In this document: positions 26,637 to 35,563 of the stretch, piece by piece | Layout of the letters: the number at the start of each line of letters is the position of its first letter | Position numbering within the stretch: position 1 is the first letter of the stretch | Source of the DNA: Lacrimispora algidixylanolytica | GTDB lineage: Bacteria; Bacillota; Clostridia; Lachnospirales; Lachnospiraceae | NCBI RefSeq assembly: GCF_003609635.1 | Contig: NZ_MCIA01000009.1 | Coordinates: forward strand, 62,001-126,000 | Length of the DNA: 64,000 nucleotides | Reading direction: 5' to 3' | Made by a program: the position numbers and the translations under genes | Notes under the pieces: generated by a model | What the model was told of the DNA's origin: nothing | What the model saw: only the letters and a program-made list of their open reading frames with translations | Databases searched by the model: none

Positions 26637-27723
26637 GTTTTAATCCTCTAATCGCAAATACCCAGCGAGATTGTAGTTGATAATTAAAGAGAAACAGGAT
26701 CACATCACATATAACCTTAGCAATTTTTTCATCCATATTAAGAAGGGTGTGGAGGAGGTAAACACTAATTGCAGATAAAATCATATTGATCGCGCACAAA
26801 GCCAGATACCGGTATAGAGAATTCTCTCCAGTATGCTCATTTCCAAATACCAAATTTTTATTCAAAGAATAATTGACGCCAATGGAAACAAACCTAGCGG
26901 CTGCGGTGGCAGTCATAATCCTTATAAAGTCAGCTCCCGTAAAAATCCCACGCAACAAATCAAACATAACCCAGGCTAACCCCATATCAACGGCGGCGCA
27001 GAGAATACTGGTGGATATGAATTTCATAAAATCCGACGTTATGACTGATATGATCTTAAAGCTATCCTTTATGGGGTGAAAATGAGTTCCTTTGTTCTCG
27101 TTTTCATATATAGTCTGGATTGGAACCTCAATTAAAGGGATCTTTGATCGAATGCAAAAGATCAAGACCCGTGTTTCATATTCAAACCGCTCCCCCAGTA
27201 TTTCCCACATAAGCCCAGTAAGTCTCGGCCCAAATGCCCTTAATCCTGTCTGTGTATCAGGAAGATAACGACCAAAAAACAATGCAAAAATTGCAGAGGT
27301 CAAACGGTTTCCCATAAGGGACTTGGCAGGAATTCCTGATGTTTTAAAATCACGTTCTCCTAAAATCAAGCCGTCTGGATGATTCACGGCTTCCTTTGCC
27401 ATCTTATACACGTCTTCTGCTGCATGTTGGCCGTCAGAGTCCGCAGTGATAATACAGGCGTAATCCGGATAGGCATCATGAATGTAATGATATCCGGTCT
27501 TAAGTGCCATGCCTTTTCCCCGATTCAATTGATGGACGAGAATGACGCACCCCATCTCTTCTAATGTGTGAAAGATCTTTTCAAAGGCTGGTCCTGACCC
27601 GTCGTTCACGATTACAATTTCATTAAGCCCATGCCCATGTAACTCTTTCACGTATGATATCAGCCTGTAATCCGGTTCATAGGCGGGTATAAGAATGATT
27701 CTGCTTTTTTTCAAAATCTCCAT
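26626..27723 (-). CDS. GT2 glycosyltransferase fused to a GtrA domain
   Basis: This membrane-attached enzyme resembles polyprenyl-phosphate glycosyltransferases. Residues 1-230 form a GT-A domain with VNDGSG (39-44), D95-S-D97 in TADSDGQH and a conserved TGLRAF loop. Residues from about 235 form a four-helix GtrA domain, which in other systems flips or holds lipid-linked sugars. The start chosen (365 residues) follows AGGGTGGGA and lies downstream of a good promoter; longer frames would begin upstream of that promoter. It is the first gene of the cellulose-type operon and overlaps the BcsA-like gene by 11 bases. Confidence 0.9.
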   Translation of the reverse strand: MEILKKSRIILIPAYEPDYRLISYVKELHGHGLNEIVIVNDGSGPAFEKIFHTLEEMGCVILVHQLNRGKGMALKTGYHYIHDAYPDYACIITADSDGQHAAEDVYKMAKEAVNHPDGLILGERDFKTSGIPAKSLMGNRLTSAIFALFFGRYLPDTQTGLRAFGPRLTGLMWEILGERFEYETRVLIFCIRSKIPLIEVPIQTIYENENKGTHFHPIKDSFKIISVITSDFMKFISTSILCAAVDMGLAWVMFDLLRGIFTGADFIRIMTATAAARFVSIGVNYSLNKNLVFGNEHTGENSLYRYLALCAINMILSAISVYLLHTLLNMDEKIAKVICDVILFLFNYQLQSRWVFAIRGLKHEP

Positions 27724-27766
27724 AATTGAATCCCACCCTATCATTTTTTTATTTGAATTTATTCTT

Positions 27767-27795
27767 ATCATATCCATATAAAAGATTAAAGTCAA
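27767..27795 (-). promoter_or_regulatory. Promoter of the cellulose-type operon
   Basis: On the minus strand TTGACT and TATGAT are 17 bases apart. Transcription would begin near 27760, leaving a leader of under 40 bases before the first gene. Confidence 0.7.
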
Positions 27796-27946
27796 CGATA
27801 ACACCTATGGAATCAGTGGATGGATGTAACGCACTAGTTGAGGTAAATAATAAAGTTAAAAATTACCATATTTTGGTATACAAGTAAGTTGTATAAATAA
27901 GCCTATATTTATTAGAATACTTAACAATTGTAGTACAGTATAATCA

Positions 27947-27975
27947 TTGACTATTAATCTAAATAAACCTATAAT
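27947..27975 (+). promoter_or_regulatory. Promoter of the chemoreceptor gene
   Basis: TTGACT and a perfect TATAAT are 17 bases apart; transcription would start near 27982. The 115-base leader contains TTACAC/GTGTAA arms and a perfect nine-base-pair hairpin at 28059-28083. It does not match the GEMM (cyclic di-GMP) riboswitch consensus. Confidence 0.75.
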
Positions 27976-28058
27976 AAATCAATAAACTAGGCATGCAGCT
28001 TACACTGAATCAACGTGTAATACATAGATCAGAGGCTTAAGAATTCGCATGAGAAGAG

Positions 28059-28083
28059 TGTTTTATGGAAGTCTCATAAAACA
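28059..28083 (+). other. Leader hairpin just before the chemoreceptor ribosome binding site
   Basis: TGTTTTATG and CATAAAACA form a perfect nine-base-pair stem with a seven-base loop. The GAGAGGA ribosome binding site begins directly after it, so the hairpin could affect translation or message stability. Confidence 0.5.
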
Positions 28084-28096
28084 GAGAGGAGAACTA

Positions 28097-29776
28097 ATGT
28101 TAAATAAGTTAAAAGTAAAAAACAGATTGTTAATCGCATTTTTAATCGTAGTATTGTTTTCCGGTATCGCAGGAGTTATTGGAATCCAGCTTATCCGCAC
28201 TACGGACAAAGAGTACACCAGAGAGCTTAGAGATTATGGTTTTTCTCAGGGAGATATTGGAAGTCTAGGACAGGCATTTCAGGCACATCGAGCCACTGTT
28301 CTCTACATTATTCTTGCGGATAGTGAGGCAGATGCCGGGAAACAGAAAGATACTTTAAAAAGTCAAATTGATGTGATTCATGAAAAGCTAGGTAAGGTCG
28401 GCACTTATATGAAGACCGACTCTGAGAAAAAACTTTATCAGGATCTTACGGAAAAGTTGAATGCCTATGAGGGATTAAGAGAACAGACCATCGCTCTGAA
28501 AGATAAATCCCAAACCGAATCCTTGAAGTTCTTTCGGAGCAATGCAGCCCCTCTTGCGGCTGAGATCGGAACTGACATTAACACCATACTTACCAACAAA
28601 TCCACGGACGGAGAAGCCATGTCCGCAAAATTAGCCAGACAAGCGGTTATCTTCATGGTAATTATGATCGTTATCGTTCTTGCCTCCATTGTAGCATCCA
28701 TCCTCATCGCTCTTCGCATCACAAAAGGCATCACAAAGCCACTTGATGAGCTGAAAGAGGTTGCGGACCTTATGGCACAAGGCGAATTAAAATGCAGCCT
28801 AAATTACCAATCAGAAGATGAGCTTGGTAATCTGGCGGATAGTATGAGAACTATGATGTCTAGAATCTCCTACTATATGGATTACATATCTGCCACTACG
28901 GGACGTATGGCACAAGGCGATTTTAACATTCCTCATGATTCAGAAGAATTCAAAGGTGAATTTCGGCCTGTTCAGATCTCCATTCAAGATCTCACAGATT
29001 CCTTAAATGATGTTATGGGAAGAATCGCACAGGCATCTGATCAGGTGGCTTCTGGCGCAGATCAGGTGGCTAGCAGCGCACAAGCCCTAAGCCAGGGTGC
29101 TACGGAACAGGCTTCTGCTATTCAGGAGCTGGCTGCTACCATTAACGATATTAGTAACAATATCTCCCTTAACGCTGAGAATGCCAAGGAAACTGATCTT
29201 CAGGTGAACAACACCTCTACAGAACTGGAATCTGGAAAAGCCAGAATGGAGGACTTAACTGGTGCTATGGATAACATCAGCGAAGCATCTTCAGAAATCA
29301 GTAAAGTCATTAAAACCATTGAAGACATTGCTTTCCAGACCAATATTCTTGCCTTAAACGCTGCAGTAGAGGCAGCCAGAGCTGGAGACGCAGGAAAAGG
29401 CTTTGCAGTAGTAGCCGATGAAGTTAGAAATCTAGCAAATAAGAGCCAGGAAGCATCAAAGAACACAGCAGTCCTGATCGAGCGTGCTTTAAGCTCCATT
29501 GAGACAGGAAATCACATTGCCAGAGAGACCGCACAATCCATGGACCGCATCGTTAAGTCCTCTCATTCTGTGGCGGAACTGGTATATCGGATCTCCAGCG
29601 CTTCTGAGGAGCAGGCAAACGCCGTTGCTCAGGTAACGGTAGGAATCGATCAGATTTCAAGTGTGGTACAGACCAATTCCGCCACTTCAGAAGAAAGCGC
29701 TGCTGCCAGTCAGGAGATGTCAAACCAGGCACATATGCTAAAAGTTCTGATGCAAAGGTTTCAGTTAAAGAGATAA
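28097..29776 (+). CDS. Methyl-accepting chemotaxis protein
   Basis: This is a transmembrane chemoreceptor that controls CheA through CheW. The 559 residues have membrane helices near 10-32 and 184-206 around a four-helix-bundle sensor (4HB_MCP type), a HAMP domain (about 207-260), a second HAMP-like stretch (about 261-310) and a long signalling hairpin whose tip is [20 protein letters not shown]. No CheR-binding C-terminal pentapeptide is seen. GAGGAGAAC before this ATG fixes the start; the longer frame has no such site. It is divergent from the cellulose-type operon. Confidence 0.95.
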   Translation: MLNKLKVKNRLLIAFLIVVLFSGIAGVIGIQLIRTTDKEYTRELRDYGFSQGDIGSLGQAFQAHRATVLYIILADSEADAGKQKDTLKSQIDVIHEKLGKVGTYMKTDSEKKLYQDLTEKLNAYEGLREQTIALKDKSQTESLKFFRSNAAPLAAEIGTDINTILTNKSTDGEAMSAKLARQAVIFMVIMIVIVLASIVASILIALRITKGITKPLDELKEVADLMAQGELKCSLNYQSEDELGNLADSMRTMMSRISYYMDYISATTGRMAQGDFNIPHDSEEFKGEFRPVQISIQDLTDSLNDVMGRIAQASDQVASGADQVASSAQALSQGATEQASAIQELAATINDISNNISLNAENAKETDLQVNNTSTELESGKARMEDLTGAMDNISEASSEISKVIKTIEDIAFQTNILALNAAVEAARAGDAGKGFAVVADEVRNLANKSQEASKNTAVLIERALSSIETGNHIARETAQSMDRIVKSSHSVAELVYRISSASEEQANAVAQVTVGIDQISSVVQTNSATSEESAAASQEMSNQAHMLKVLMQRFQLKR

Positions 29777-29792
29777 CCCAGAGCATTATAAT

Positions 29793-29846
29793 GGTCCCCC
29801 AAAGGGATACACCGAAATAGGTGTATATCTTTGAGGGACCTTTTTT
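29793..29846 (+). terminator. Terminator of the chemoreceptor gene
   Basis: GGTCCC...GGGACC with inner GATACACC/GGTGTAT forms a long stem followed by TTTTTTCATT. Confidence 0.88.
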
Positions 29847-29869
29847 CATTGCATTAATATAGAATCTAT

Positions 29870-31333
29870 TTATTTTTGATTATAACTTAGCAGGTAAACG
29901 GTAATTGGTTTGTCTGTAGCTCCTACATGAATGATATCAAGTAGCTCACCAAAATTATTGCCAAACGCTTTCACACAATTGTCATAAGAAAATTTAGCAA
30001 AATAATGTCCATTGATACTTCCTGATTCACTCATTGTAACTTTACACCAGTTATTTCCGCCGGATAAGCTCTGAAAAATAAGTTCAACCTGATCTTTGGT
30101 CCCACTATATTCCACATAGAAATATCCACCCTGTTTTACAGTGCTAGGATCAAGCCTTCCCCCGTATCTTGAGGTTGGGGCGGTAACTGCCTGCCCCCAA
30201 TTGGATGCAGATGAGGAACCCTTAAAAAGAGGCGCGTTATCGTCGTCATCATCGTCATCTTGGTTATTTTTGTATACATTTATAATAGCATCAGCAATTC
30301 CGCCGTAGACAAAGGATAAAGAACTACGGTTAAAAATACCAAACATCTCAGCACCTTTACCAAATAGGTTGTTATCCCACCAGATACAGGACATGTGATA
30401 TTTCTTTGCAAACTTCGCATATGCTTTTGCAAACTTTTCACGGTCAGCTACATTCTCCTTACCGGTTGCGCCAAATTCTCCCATTACGACTGGCAGACCT
30501 TTTTTGACGAACGTTGAATTCAACCGGAGGAAAACGGCGTTTAAATCGTAATAATCTGATTCTGTCCAATTGGAATGTCCTTTGGCATCAAAAGCAAAAT
30601 CAAAGGGCAGATACGCGTGGACGGAAACTGCAATCATATCATCTTCAGAAAGTTTTTTCCATGTGGAAATCTTAGGGCTGTCAGAAGAAGCCGCATACGT
30701 GGGCATCATAATCAGTCTGGAGGTGTTGTTTCCTCCTGTACTACGGATAGCCGCACGGCTGACTTCATTGTATTCATTGACACAATTATATAATGCCGTA
30801 GTTCCATTCCAATCTTCTTCAAATCTTGGTTCATTGATTGTTTCAAGAATCAGCATATCTCCGTAGCTTTTAAAACGATTTCCAACCTGCTTCCATATGG
30901 CTGTCAGCTCGTCTTTCACTCGTTTCTGGACGGATGTGTCTGTGGAAACCATGGACTGCAAATCATTATGGTGGACATTGATAATAACGTACATTCCATT
31001 TTGAAGTCCATAATTGACGACTTCTTCCACTCTGTTCATGAATTCGGTTTTAATGGTATAAGTCGATGGATCAGAGTAACTGTCATCCCATCTTACGGGA
31101 ACACGCAAGGTTTTAAATCCCCTTGCAGCAATTGTATTGATCATTTCCTTTGTCGTAACTGGATTTCCCCAAGCAGTTTCGTTATTCTCAGATTCGAGCG
31201 CATTTCCAAGATTCCACCCTGGTCCCATATCGGCAACCAGCTGAGATGCTGATAGACCTCTCATTTTAGTAAAATCACTTTTTTTAGCAGACAATTCTGA
31301 AGCATTCACTGAATCAGGTTCACAATTAACCAT
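29870..31333 (-). CDS. GH5 endoglucanase lacking a signal peptide
   Basis: This family 5 glycoside hydrolase should cleave beta-1,4-glucan. In 487 residues the catalytic domain (about 25-355) contains GWNLGNALE, LRVPVRW, NVHHND, the acid/base E168 in ETINEPRF and the nucleophile E286 in VVMGEFGA. A linker of seven aspartates (359-365) leads to a C-terminal beta-rich domain starting near SASNWGQAV. That domain resembles carbohydrate-binding-type modules of clostridial cellulases (possibly DUF5620). The N-terminus MVNCEPDSVNASELSAKK has no signal peptide, and the frames just upstream encode none. GAAGGGAAG precedes the ATG. It follows the cellulose locus with the chemoreceptor between. Confidence 0.9.
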   Translation of the reverse strand: MVNCEPDSVNASELSAKKSDFTKMRGLSASQLVADMGPGWNLGNALESENNETAWGNPVTTKEMINTIAARGFKTLRVPVRWDDSYSDPSTYTIKTEFMNRVEEVVNYGLQNGMYVIINVHHNDLQSMVSTDTSVQKRVKDELTAIWKQVGNRFKSYGDMLILETINEPRFEEDWNGTTALYNCVNEYNEVSRAAIRSTGGNNTSRLIMMPTYAASSDSPKISTWKKLSEDDMIAVSVHAYLPFDFAFDAKGHSNWTESDYYDLNAVFLRLNSTFVKKGLPVVMGEFGATGKENVADREKFAKAYAKFAKKYHMSCIWWDNNLFGKGAEMFGIFNRSSLSFVYGGIADAIINVYKNNQDDDDDDDNAPLFKGSSSASNWGQAVTAPTSRYGGRLDPSTVKQGGYFYVEYSGTKDQVELIFQSLSGGNNWCKVTMSESGSINGHYFAKFSYDNCVKAFGNNFGELLDIIHVGATDKPITVYLLSYNQK

Positions 31334-31352
31334 TTTTATTACTTCCCTTCAT

Positions 31353-31383
31353 TAAAATCAACTTTTTATTACCAGTTGATTTT
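31353..31383 (-). repeat. Inverted repeat upstream of the GH5 gene
   Basis: AAAATCAACT and AGTTGATTTT are perfect ten-base arms around an 11-base loop, about 20 bases before the GH5 start codon. It may be a leader hairpin or an operator. Confidence 0.5.
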
Positions 31384-31524
31384 CTTATTCCCGGATCTCC
31401 CCTTTCCATGATATGATTTCGATGTTCTATCCCTTACCGCCTCCCTTCTCATGAATTTCATTTCAAAAGGAGTATTTGTTTTGAGTCCGGTTATACATCA
31501 ATATGTAATAATCCGTACTATTAT

Positions 31525-32460
31525 TTATACTTTTTTATTCCATTTTTCAATCTCTTCCTTTGTTCCCAGTACATAATGCTGTCCCCCAATGAAGTGGCTG
31601 GTGGCCGCATTATAATCAATTCCCATCTCCTTACAGTCATAAGAAAGCGCCACTCTCTTTTTTTCCCCGTTGGGGTCTGGCTGAGGAATGGCAGATAACA
31701 GAGATTTTGTATAAGGGTGAATGGGATTACCAAATATCTCTTCCGTGGTCCCGGTTTCCACCAAGTGCCCCAGATGAAGAACTCCGATCCGGTCAGAAAT
31801 ATACTTTACCATGGATAAATCATGAGCAATAAATAAAATGGCAGACCCAGTCTGTGCCTGAATCTCTTTCATTAAGTTTACAACCTGTGCCTGAATGGAT
31901 ACGTCAAGAGCGCTGATTGCCTCATCAGCAATAATCAAATCTGGGTCCATAATCAAAGCTCTTGCAATACCGATTCTCTGCCTTTGACCGCCGGAAAACT
32001 GATGGGGATACCGGGAGGCATGTTCTTTTGATAAGCCTACCATACGAAGAATGTTATATACCTTTTCCTCCCGTTCCTCCTTGGTTTTATACATGCCATG
32101 AATATCCAGCCCCTGGGCTACAATATCCAAAACCTTTTTTCTGGGATTTAAACAGGCCATAGGATCCTGAAAAATCATCTGCATCTTCGTCCGAAGGTGC
32201 TTTGTCTCTTCTCTGTTAAGGCTACCGGAGATGGTTACTCCCTGAAATTTCACTTCCCCTGAGGTTGGTTTATAAAGCCTGATCAGAGAACGTCCGATGG
32301 TGGATTTACCGCTTCCTGATTCCCCCACCAAACCATAGGTCTCACCAGGATATATCCGAAAAGACACTCCGTCGACTGCCTTTACTTCATACTTTCTACT
32401 CACTTTGAAATACTGCTTTAATTCCGTTACTTCCAAAAGGGGCTTTTTCTCATCTTCCAT
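31525..32460 (-). CDS. oppF: Oligopeptide ABC transporter ATP-binding protein OppF
   Basis: This is the second ATPase of the peptide importer. The 311 residues include Walker [10 protein letters not shown], signature FSGGQRQR, Walker B LIIADEAISALDV and the C-terminal OppF-type region GNPIHPYTKSLLSAIP. In the Walker B region the usual DEPVSALDV reads DEAISALDV. It is the last gene of the operon, five bases after oppD. Peptides or nickel-type ligands are both possible in this family; the gene order favours peptides. Confidence 0.93.
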   Translation of the reverse strand: MEDEKKPLLEVTELKQYFKVSRKYEVKAVDGVSFRIYPGETYGLVGESGSGKSTIGRSLIRLYKPTSGEVKFQGVTISGSLNREETKHLRTKMQMIFQDPMACLNPRKKVLDIVAQGLDIHGMYKTKEEREEKVYNILRMVGLSKEHASRYPHQFSGGQRQRIGIARALIMDPDLIIADEAISALDVSIQAQVVNLMKEIQAQTGSAILFIAHDLSMVKYISDRIGVLHLGHLVETGTTEEIFGNPIHPYTKSLLSAIPQPDPNGEKKRVALSYDCKEMGIDYNAATSHFIGGQHYVLGTKEEIEKWNKKV

Positions 32461-32465
32461 CTTAT

Positions 32466-33530
32466 TTAAGCCTCCTTTCTCATTCTTGAAATCCTGTTTT
32501 TTAAAGCATCTGGCATCCCTACTTCTGGTGCATTCTCATGAAGCAGCCAGGTAGCTGCATAATGAGTATCGGTCACCTGAAACATAGGTGGTTCCATACG
32601 GTAATCAATGTTTAAAGCAAATGCATTCCTGTCTGCAAAGGCATCTCCTTTGCCTTTCCCCATAAGATTATAAGGACTTCCGGGTATGGTGTAGAGCGCC
32701 TCATCAGAGGTATTTAAATCTGGCATAGCAGATAGAAGGCCCCAAGTATAAGGGTGTCTTGGATCATAGAAAACCTCTTCTGCGAGCCCCTTTTCCACGA
32801 TCTTTCCAGCATACATGACAGCCACATAATCCGCCACCTTTGCTACCACTCCAAGGTCATGGGTGATATAGATGACGGAGATTCCTGTTCTATCTTGTAT
32901 TTCCTTAATCAGCTCCAAAATCTTAGCCTGAATGGTAACATCTAATGCTGTGGTTGGCTCATCACAAATTAACACCTCAGGATCGCAAGATAGGGCTATG
33001 GCAATCACCACTCTCTGGCGCATCCCCCCGGATAGCTGGTGGGGGTAACATTTCATTCGCTTCTCCGGTTCTGTGATTCCTACTAAAGATAACAGGCTGA
33101 CTGCCTTTTCATACGCCTCTTTTTTTGGCGTTTTATAATGGCAGCGCATTCCCTCCATAATCTGTTTTCCAATGGTCATGGTGGGATTTAAGGAGGTCAT
33201 AGGATCTTGAAATACCATGGCAATCCGCTTTCCATTGATACGCCTGCGCATCTCCTTTTTTGTAAGCTTTAACAAATCCTGATGGACTGTTTCTCCATTT
33301 CTTTCATAAGTAAAATCAATGGTGCCTTCCTTAACCGATCCATTCCCACTTAAGATTCCCATGATGGCTTTGACTGTAACTGACTTTCCTGACCCGGATT
33401 CTCCTACAATAGCCAGGGTCTCTCCTTTATAAAGATCAAGCTTTACTCCCCGTATGGCATTGGCTTCACCAGCCGTGGTCATAAAGGAGATGGAGAGATC
33501 CCGAATGGACAATATTTTTTCTTTGTTCAT
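32466..33530 (-). CDS. oppD: Oligopeptide ABC transporter ATP-binding protein OppD
   Basis: This ATPase of 354 residues has Walker [11 protein letters not shown], signature LSGGMRQR, Walker [14 protein letters not shown] and a C-terminal extension ([15 protein letters not shown]) typical of OppD/DppD. The usual cysteine-rich C-terminal cluster of OppD is not evident here. It lies ten bases after oppC. It works with OppF at the cytoplasmic face of the membrane. Confidence 0.94.
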   Translation of the reverse strand: MNKEKILSIRDLSISFMTTAGEANAIRGVKLDLYKGETLAIVGESGSGKSVTVKAIMGILSGNGSVKEGTIDFTYERNGETVHQDLLKLTKKEMRRRINGKRIAMVFQDPMTSLNPTMTIGKQIMEGMRCHYKTPKKEAYEKAVSLLSLVGITEPEKRMKCYPHQLSGGMRQRVVIAIALSCDPEVLICDEPTTALDVTIQAKILELIKEIQDRTGISVIYITHDLGVVAKVADYVAVMYAGKIVEKGLAEEVFYDPRHPYTWGLLSAMPDLNTSDEALYTIPGSPYNLMGKGKGDAFADRNAFALNIDYRMEPPMFQVTDTHYAATWLLHENAPEVGMPDALKNRISRMRKEA

Positions 33531-33540
33531 GATACTCCTC

Positions 33541-34602
33541 CTATATCTCCTTCATTTTAGGATCAAATGCATCCCGAAGTCCGTCTGCTAGCATATTAAA
33601 GCTTAACATAATGGCGCCCAGCACCAGGACCGGGGAGATGATCATATACGGATGGGTGGTAAATGATTTAAAGGCGTCGCTAATCAATGACCCCAAGGAG
33701 GCCAGAGGTGCCGGAACCCCAAGTCCGATAAATGCCAGAAACGCTTCCGTAAAAATAGCATTGGGAATGGAAAACATGGACATGATAATGAGCTGTCCAA
33801 AGATGTTTGGAAGGATCTCTTTAAATATGACGTAGAAATCTCCTGCCCCAAGGGTTTTTGAAGCAAGTACAAATTCCTGTTCTTTTAATTTTAATACCTG
33901 TGCTCTGGCAATCCGGTTCATTCCAATCCACCCCGTAATGGCAAGAGCCAAAGTGATGGTGCCAAGCCCCGGCTTTAAAACCAGCATAAGCAAGGTCACA
34001 ATAACTAGGGTTGGGATTCCATTTAAGATTTCAGCAAATCGCTGCATCACGTTATCCACTGCACCGCCGTAATATCCGCTAATCAGTCCATAGCTCATAC
34101 CAAAGCAAAGATCCACGATAACTGCGACCAAGGCAATGTATAAGGATATTCTAGTTCCCATAAAGGTACGGGTAAATAAATCCCGCCCAAGAACGTCTGT
34201 ACCAAACCAGTAATATGTAGATTCAAGACCTGTGGTTTTATTTGGATTTACGTATTTGTTGACTACGGTCATGCCCGTAGAGGTGGACATGTGCTCCGTC
34301 CCATCAAACACGCCCCATGTTTCCAGCACTGGGATTCTTGGTGCAAGGTTTTGATTGGCAATGATCTGCCCGTTATACGTATAGCCATTCATATAGGGGC
34401 CTATTATAGCAAAGGTGATAATAAGTATAATCGCTACCAATGCAATTACGGCCCCTTTGTTTTTTATAAATGCAGATATCACATCGCTCCAATAAGAGCG
34501 GGCTGGATATACCTGATCCACGCCTAAGTCACGGTTTTTAGCCAGGAGAAAATCATCTGGTTGAAATTCAAAGGATGGAACGTTTTCCCGATTAGTGCTC
34601 AT
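33541..34602 (-). CDS. oppC: Oligopeptide ABC transporter permease OppC
   Basis: This 353-residue permease has one membrane helix near residue 45, a large external loop of about 80 residues, and five C-terminal helices with the EAA loop ASKTLGAGDFYVIFKEILPN. AGGAGG six bases before this ATG sets the start, which overlaps the end of oppB by 11 bases; the longer frame has no suitable site. Confidence 0.94.
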   Translation of the reverse strand: MSTNRENVPSFEFQPDDFLLAKNRDLGVDQVYPARSYWSDVISAFIKNKGAVIALVAIILIITFAIIGPYMNGYTYNGQIIANQNLAPRIPVLETWGVFDGTEHMSTSTGMTVVNKYVNPNKTTGLESTYYWFGTDVLGRDLFTRTFMGTRISLYIALVAVIVDLCFGMSYGLISGYYGGAVDNVMQRFAEILNGIPTLVIVTLLMLVLKPGLGTITLALAITGWIGMNRIARAQVLKLKEQEFVLASKTLGAGDFYVIFKEILPNIFGQLIIMSMFSIPNAIFTEAFLAFIGLGVPAPLASLGSLISDAFKSFTTHPYMIISPVLVLGAIMLSFNMLADGLRDAFDPKMKEI

Positions 34603-35536
34603 AATTACCCTCCTTTGCCAACCTGATCCTAGGATCGATGATTCCATATAAGATATCTACAAAAAGCATAATTCCAATGTACATAGCACTGTAAATAAAG
34701 GCCAGGGTCACAATGACGTTATAATCATTTGACTGTATGGCAGTTACCAAAAGGCTTCCGATTCCTGGTATGGAGAATATCTTTTCCACCACCAAAGATC
34801 CGGTCATCAAACTTACCACCAAAGGCGCTAGAACCGTAATAATAGGAATCAGGGCATTTTTAAGACCGTGAACCAATATCAACCTCCACTCAGGGAGTCC
34901 CTTACTTTCTGCCAGTAGCATATAATCAGAACCTAAGACCTCAAGCATCTCTGTCCTTGTAAAACGGGCCACCGTAGCCACCGTAAACATGGCCAGGGAG
35001 ATGGTAGGAAGGACAGAGGACTTCATTGCAGCTTCTTGCTGATATAAAAGAGGGAACCAGTGGACTCGGTATCCCAAAGAGTAAGAAAGGGCCAGTGCGA
35101 ACACGTAGGACGGCAGACTTACCCCCAGCACGGATACAACCGTGGTTAAGGTATCAAATATGGTGTTATGCTTTAGAGCCGCTAGAAGCCCTAGAAACAG
35201 CCCTATCACCGTACCAAGAAGCACCGCCTGACCTCCGATGCGAATGGACACCGGAAGTCTGGATGCTAAAAGTGTGGTGATTGAGGTGTTTTTTGATATG
35301 GTATAGGATACTCCAAAATCACCTGTAACCATATGTTTTACATATTGAATGAATCGGTAATAAACTGGCTGATCAAGGCCGTATTTGTCATTTAAAAGAG
35401 CTACCTGAGACTGGGTCAGCTTTTCATCGTTAAAGGGGGATCCTGGCATCAGTTCCAGCATCAAAAACAGGATAAAAAGAATTGCCAATAAGGTTGCTAA
35501 AGAAATACAGAGCCGCTTTGCAACGTATCGTTTCAA
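34592..35536 (-). CDS. oppB: Oligopeptide ABC transporter permease OppB
   Basis: This 314-residue permease has six membrane helices, the typical N-terminus MKRYVAKRLCISLATLLAI, and the motifs LMLELMPGSPF and DQPVYYRFIQYV before the second helix. The EAA loop AESKGLPEWRLILVHGLKN contacts the ATPases. It follows oppA by 27 bases. Confidence 0.94.
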   Translation of the reverse strand: MKRYVAKRLCISLATLLAILFILFLMLELMPGSPFNDEKLTQSQVALLNDKYGLDQPVYYRFIQYVKHMVTGDFGVSYTISKNTSITTLLASRLPVSIRIGGQAVLLGTVIGLFLGLLAALKHNTIFDTLTTVVSVLGVSLPSYVFALALSYSLGYRVHWFPLLYQQEAAMKSSVLPTISLAMFTVATVARFTRTEMLEVLGSDYMLLAESKGLPEWRLILVHGLKNALIPIITVLAPLVVSLMTGSLVVEKIFSIPGIGSLLVTAIQSNDYNVIVTLAFIYSAMYIGIMLFVDILYGIIDPRIRLAKEGNYEH

Positions 35537-35563
35537 GGGTATCTCTCCTATCTCATTCAGCCA

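Noticed and set aside
27805-28096. Possible cyclic di-GMP (GEMM) riboswitch between the cellulose operon and the chemoreceptor
   Set aside because: The context made it worth checking, but the conserved aptamer sequence is absent on both strands; only ordinary hairpins and two promoters were found.
30230-30265. Short GTC/ATC triplet repeat as a tandem-repeat element
   Set aside because: It simply encodes the Asp linker of the GH5 protein and is not an independent repeat element.
34603-34647. Longer N-terminus for OppC
   Set aside because: The extra residues lack a ribosome binding site, whereas AGGAGG is correctly spaced before the Met at 34602.
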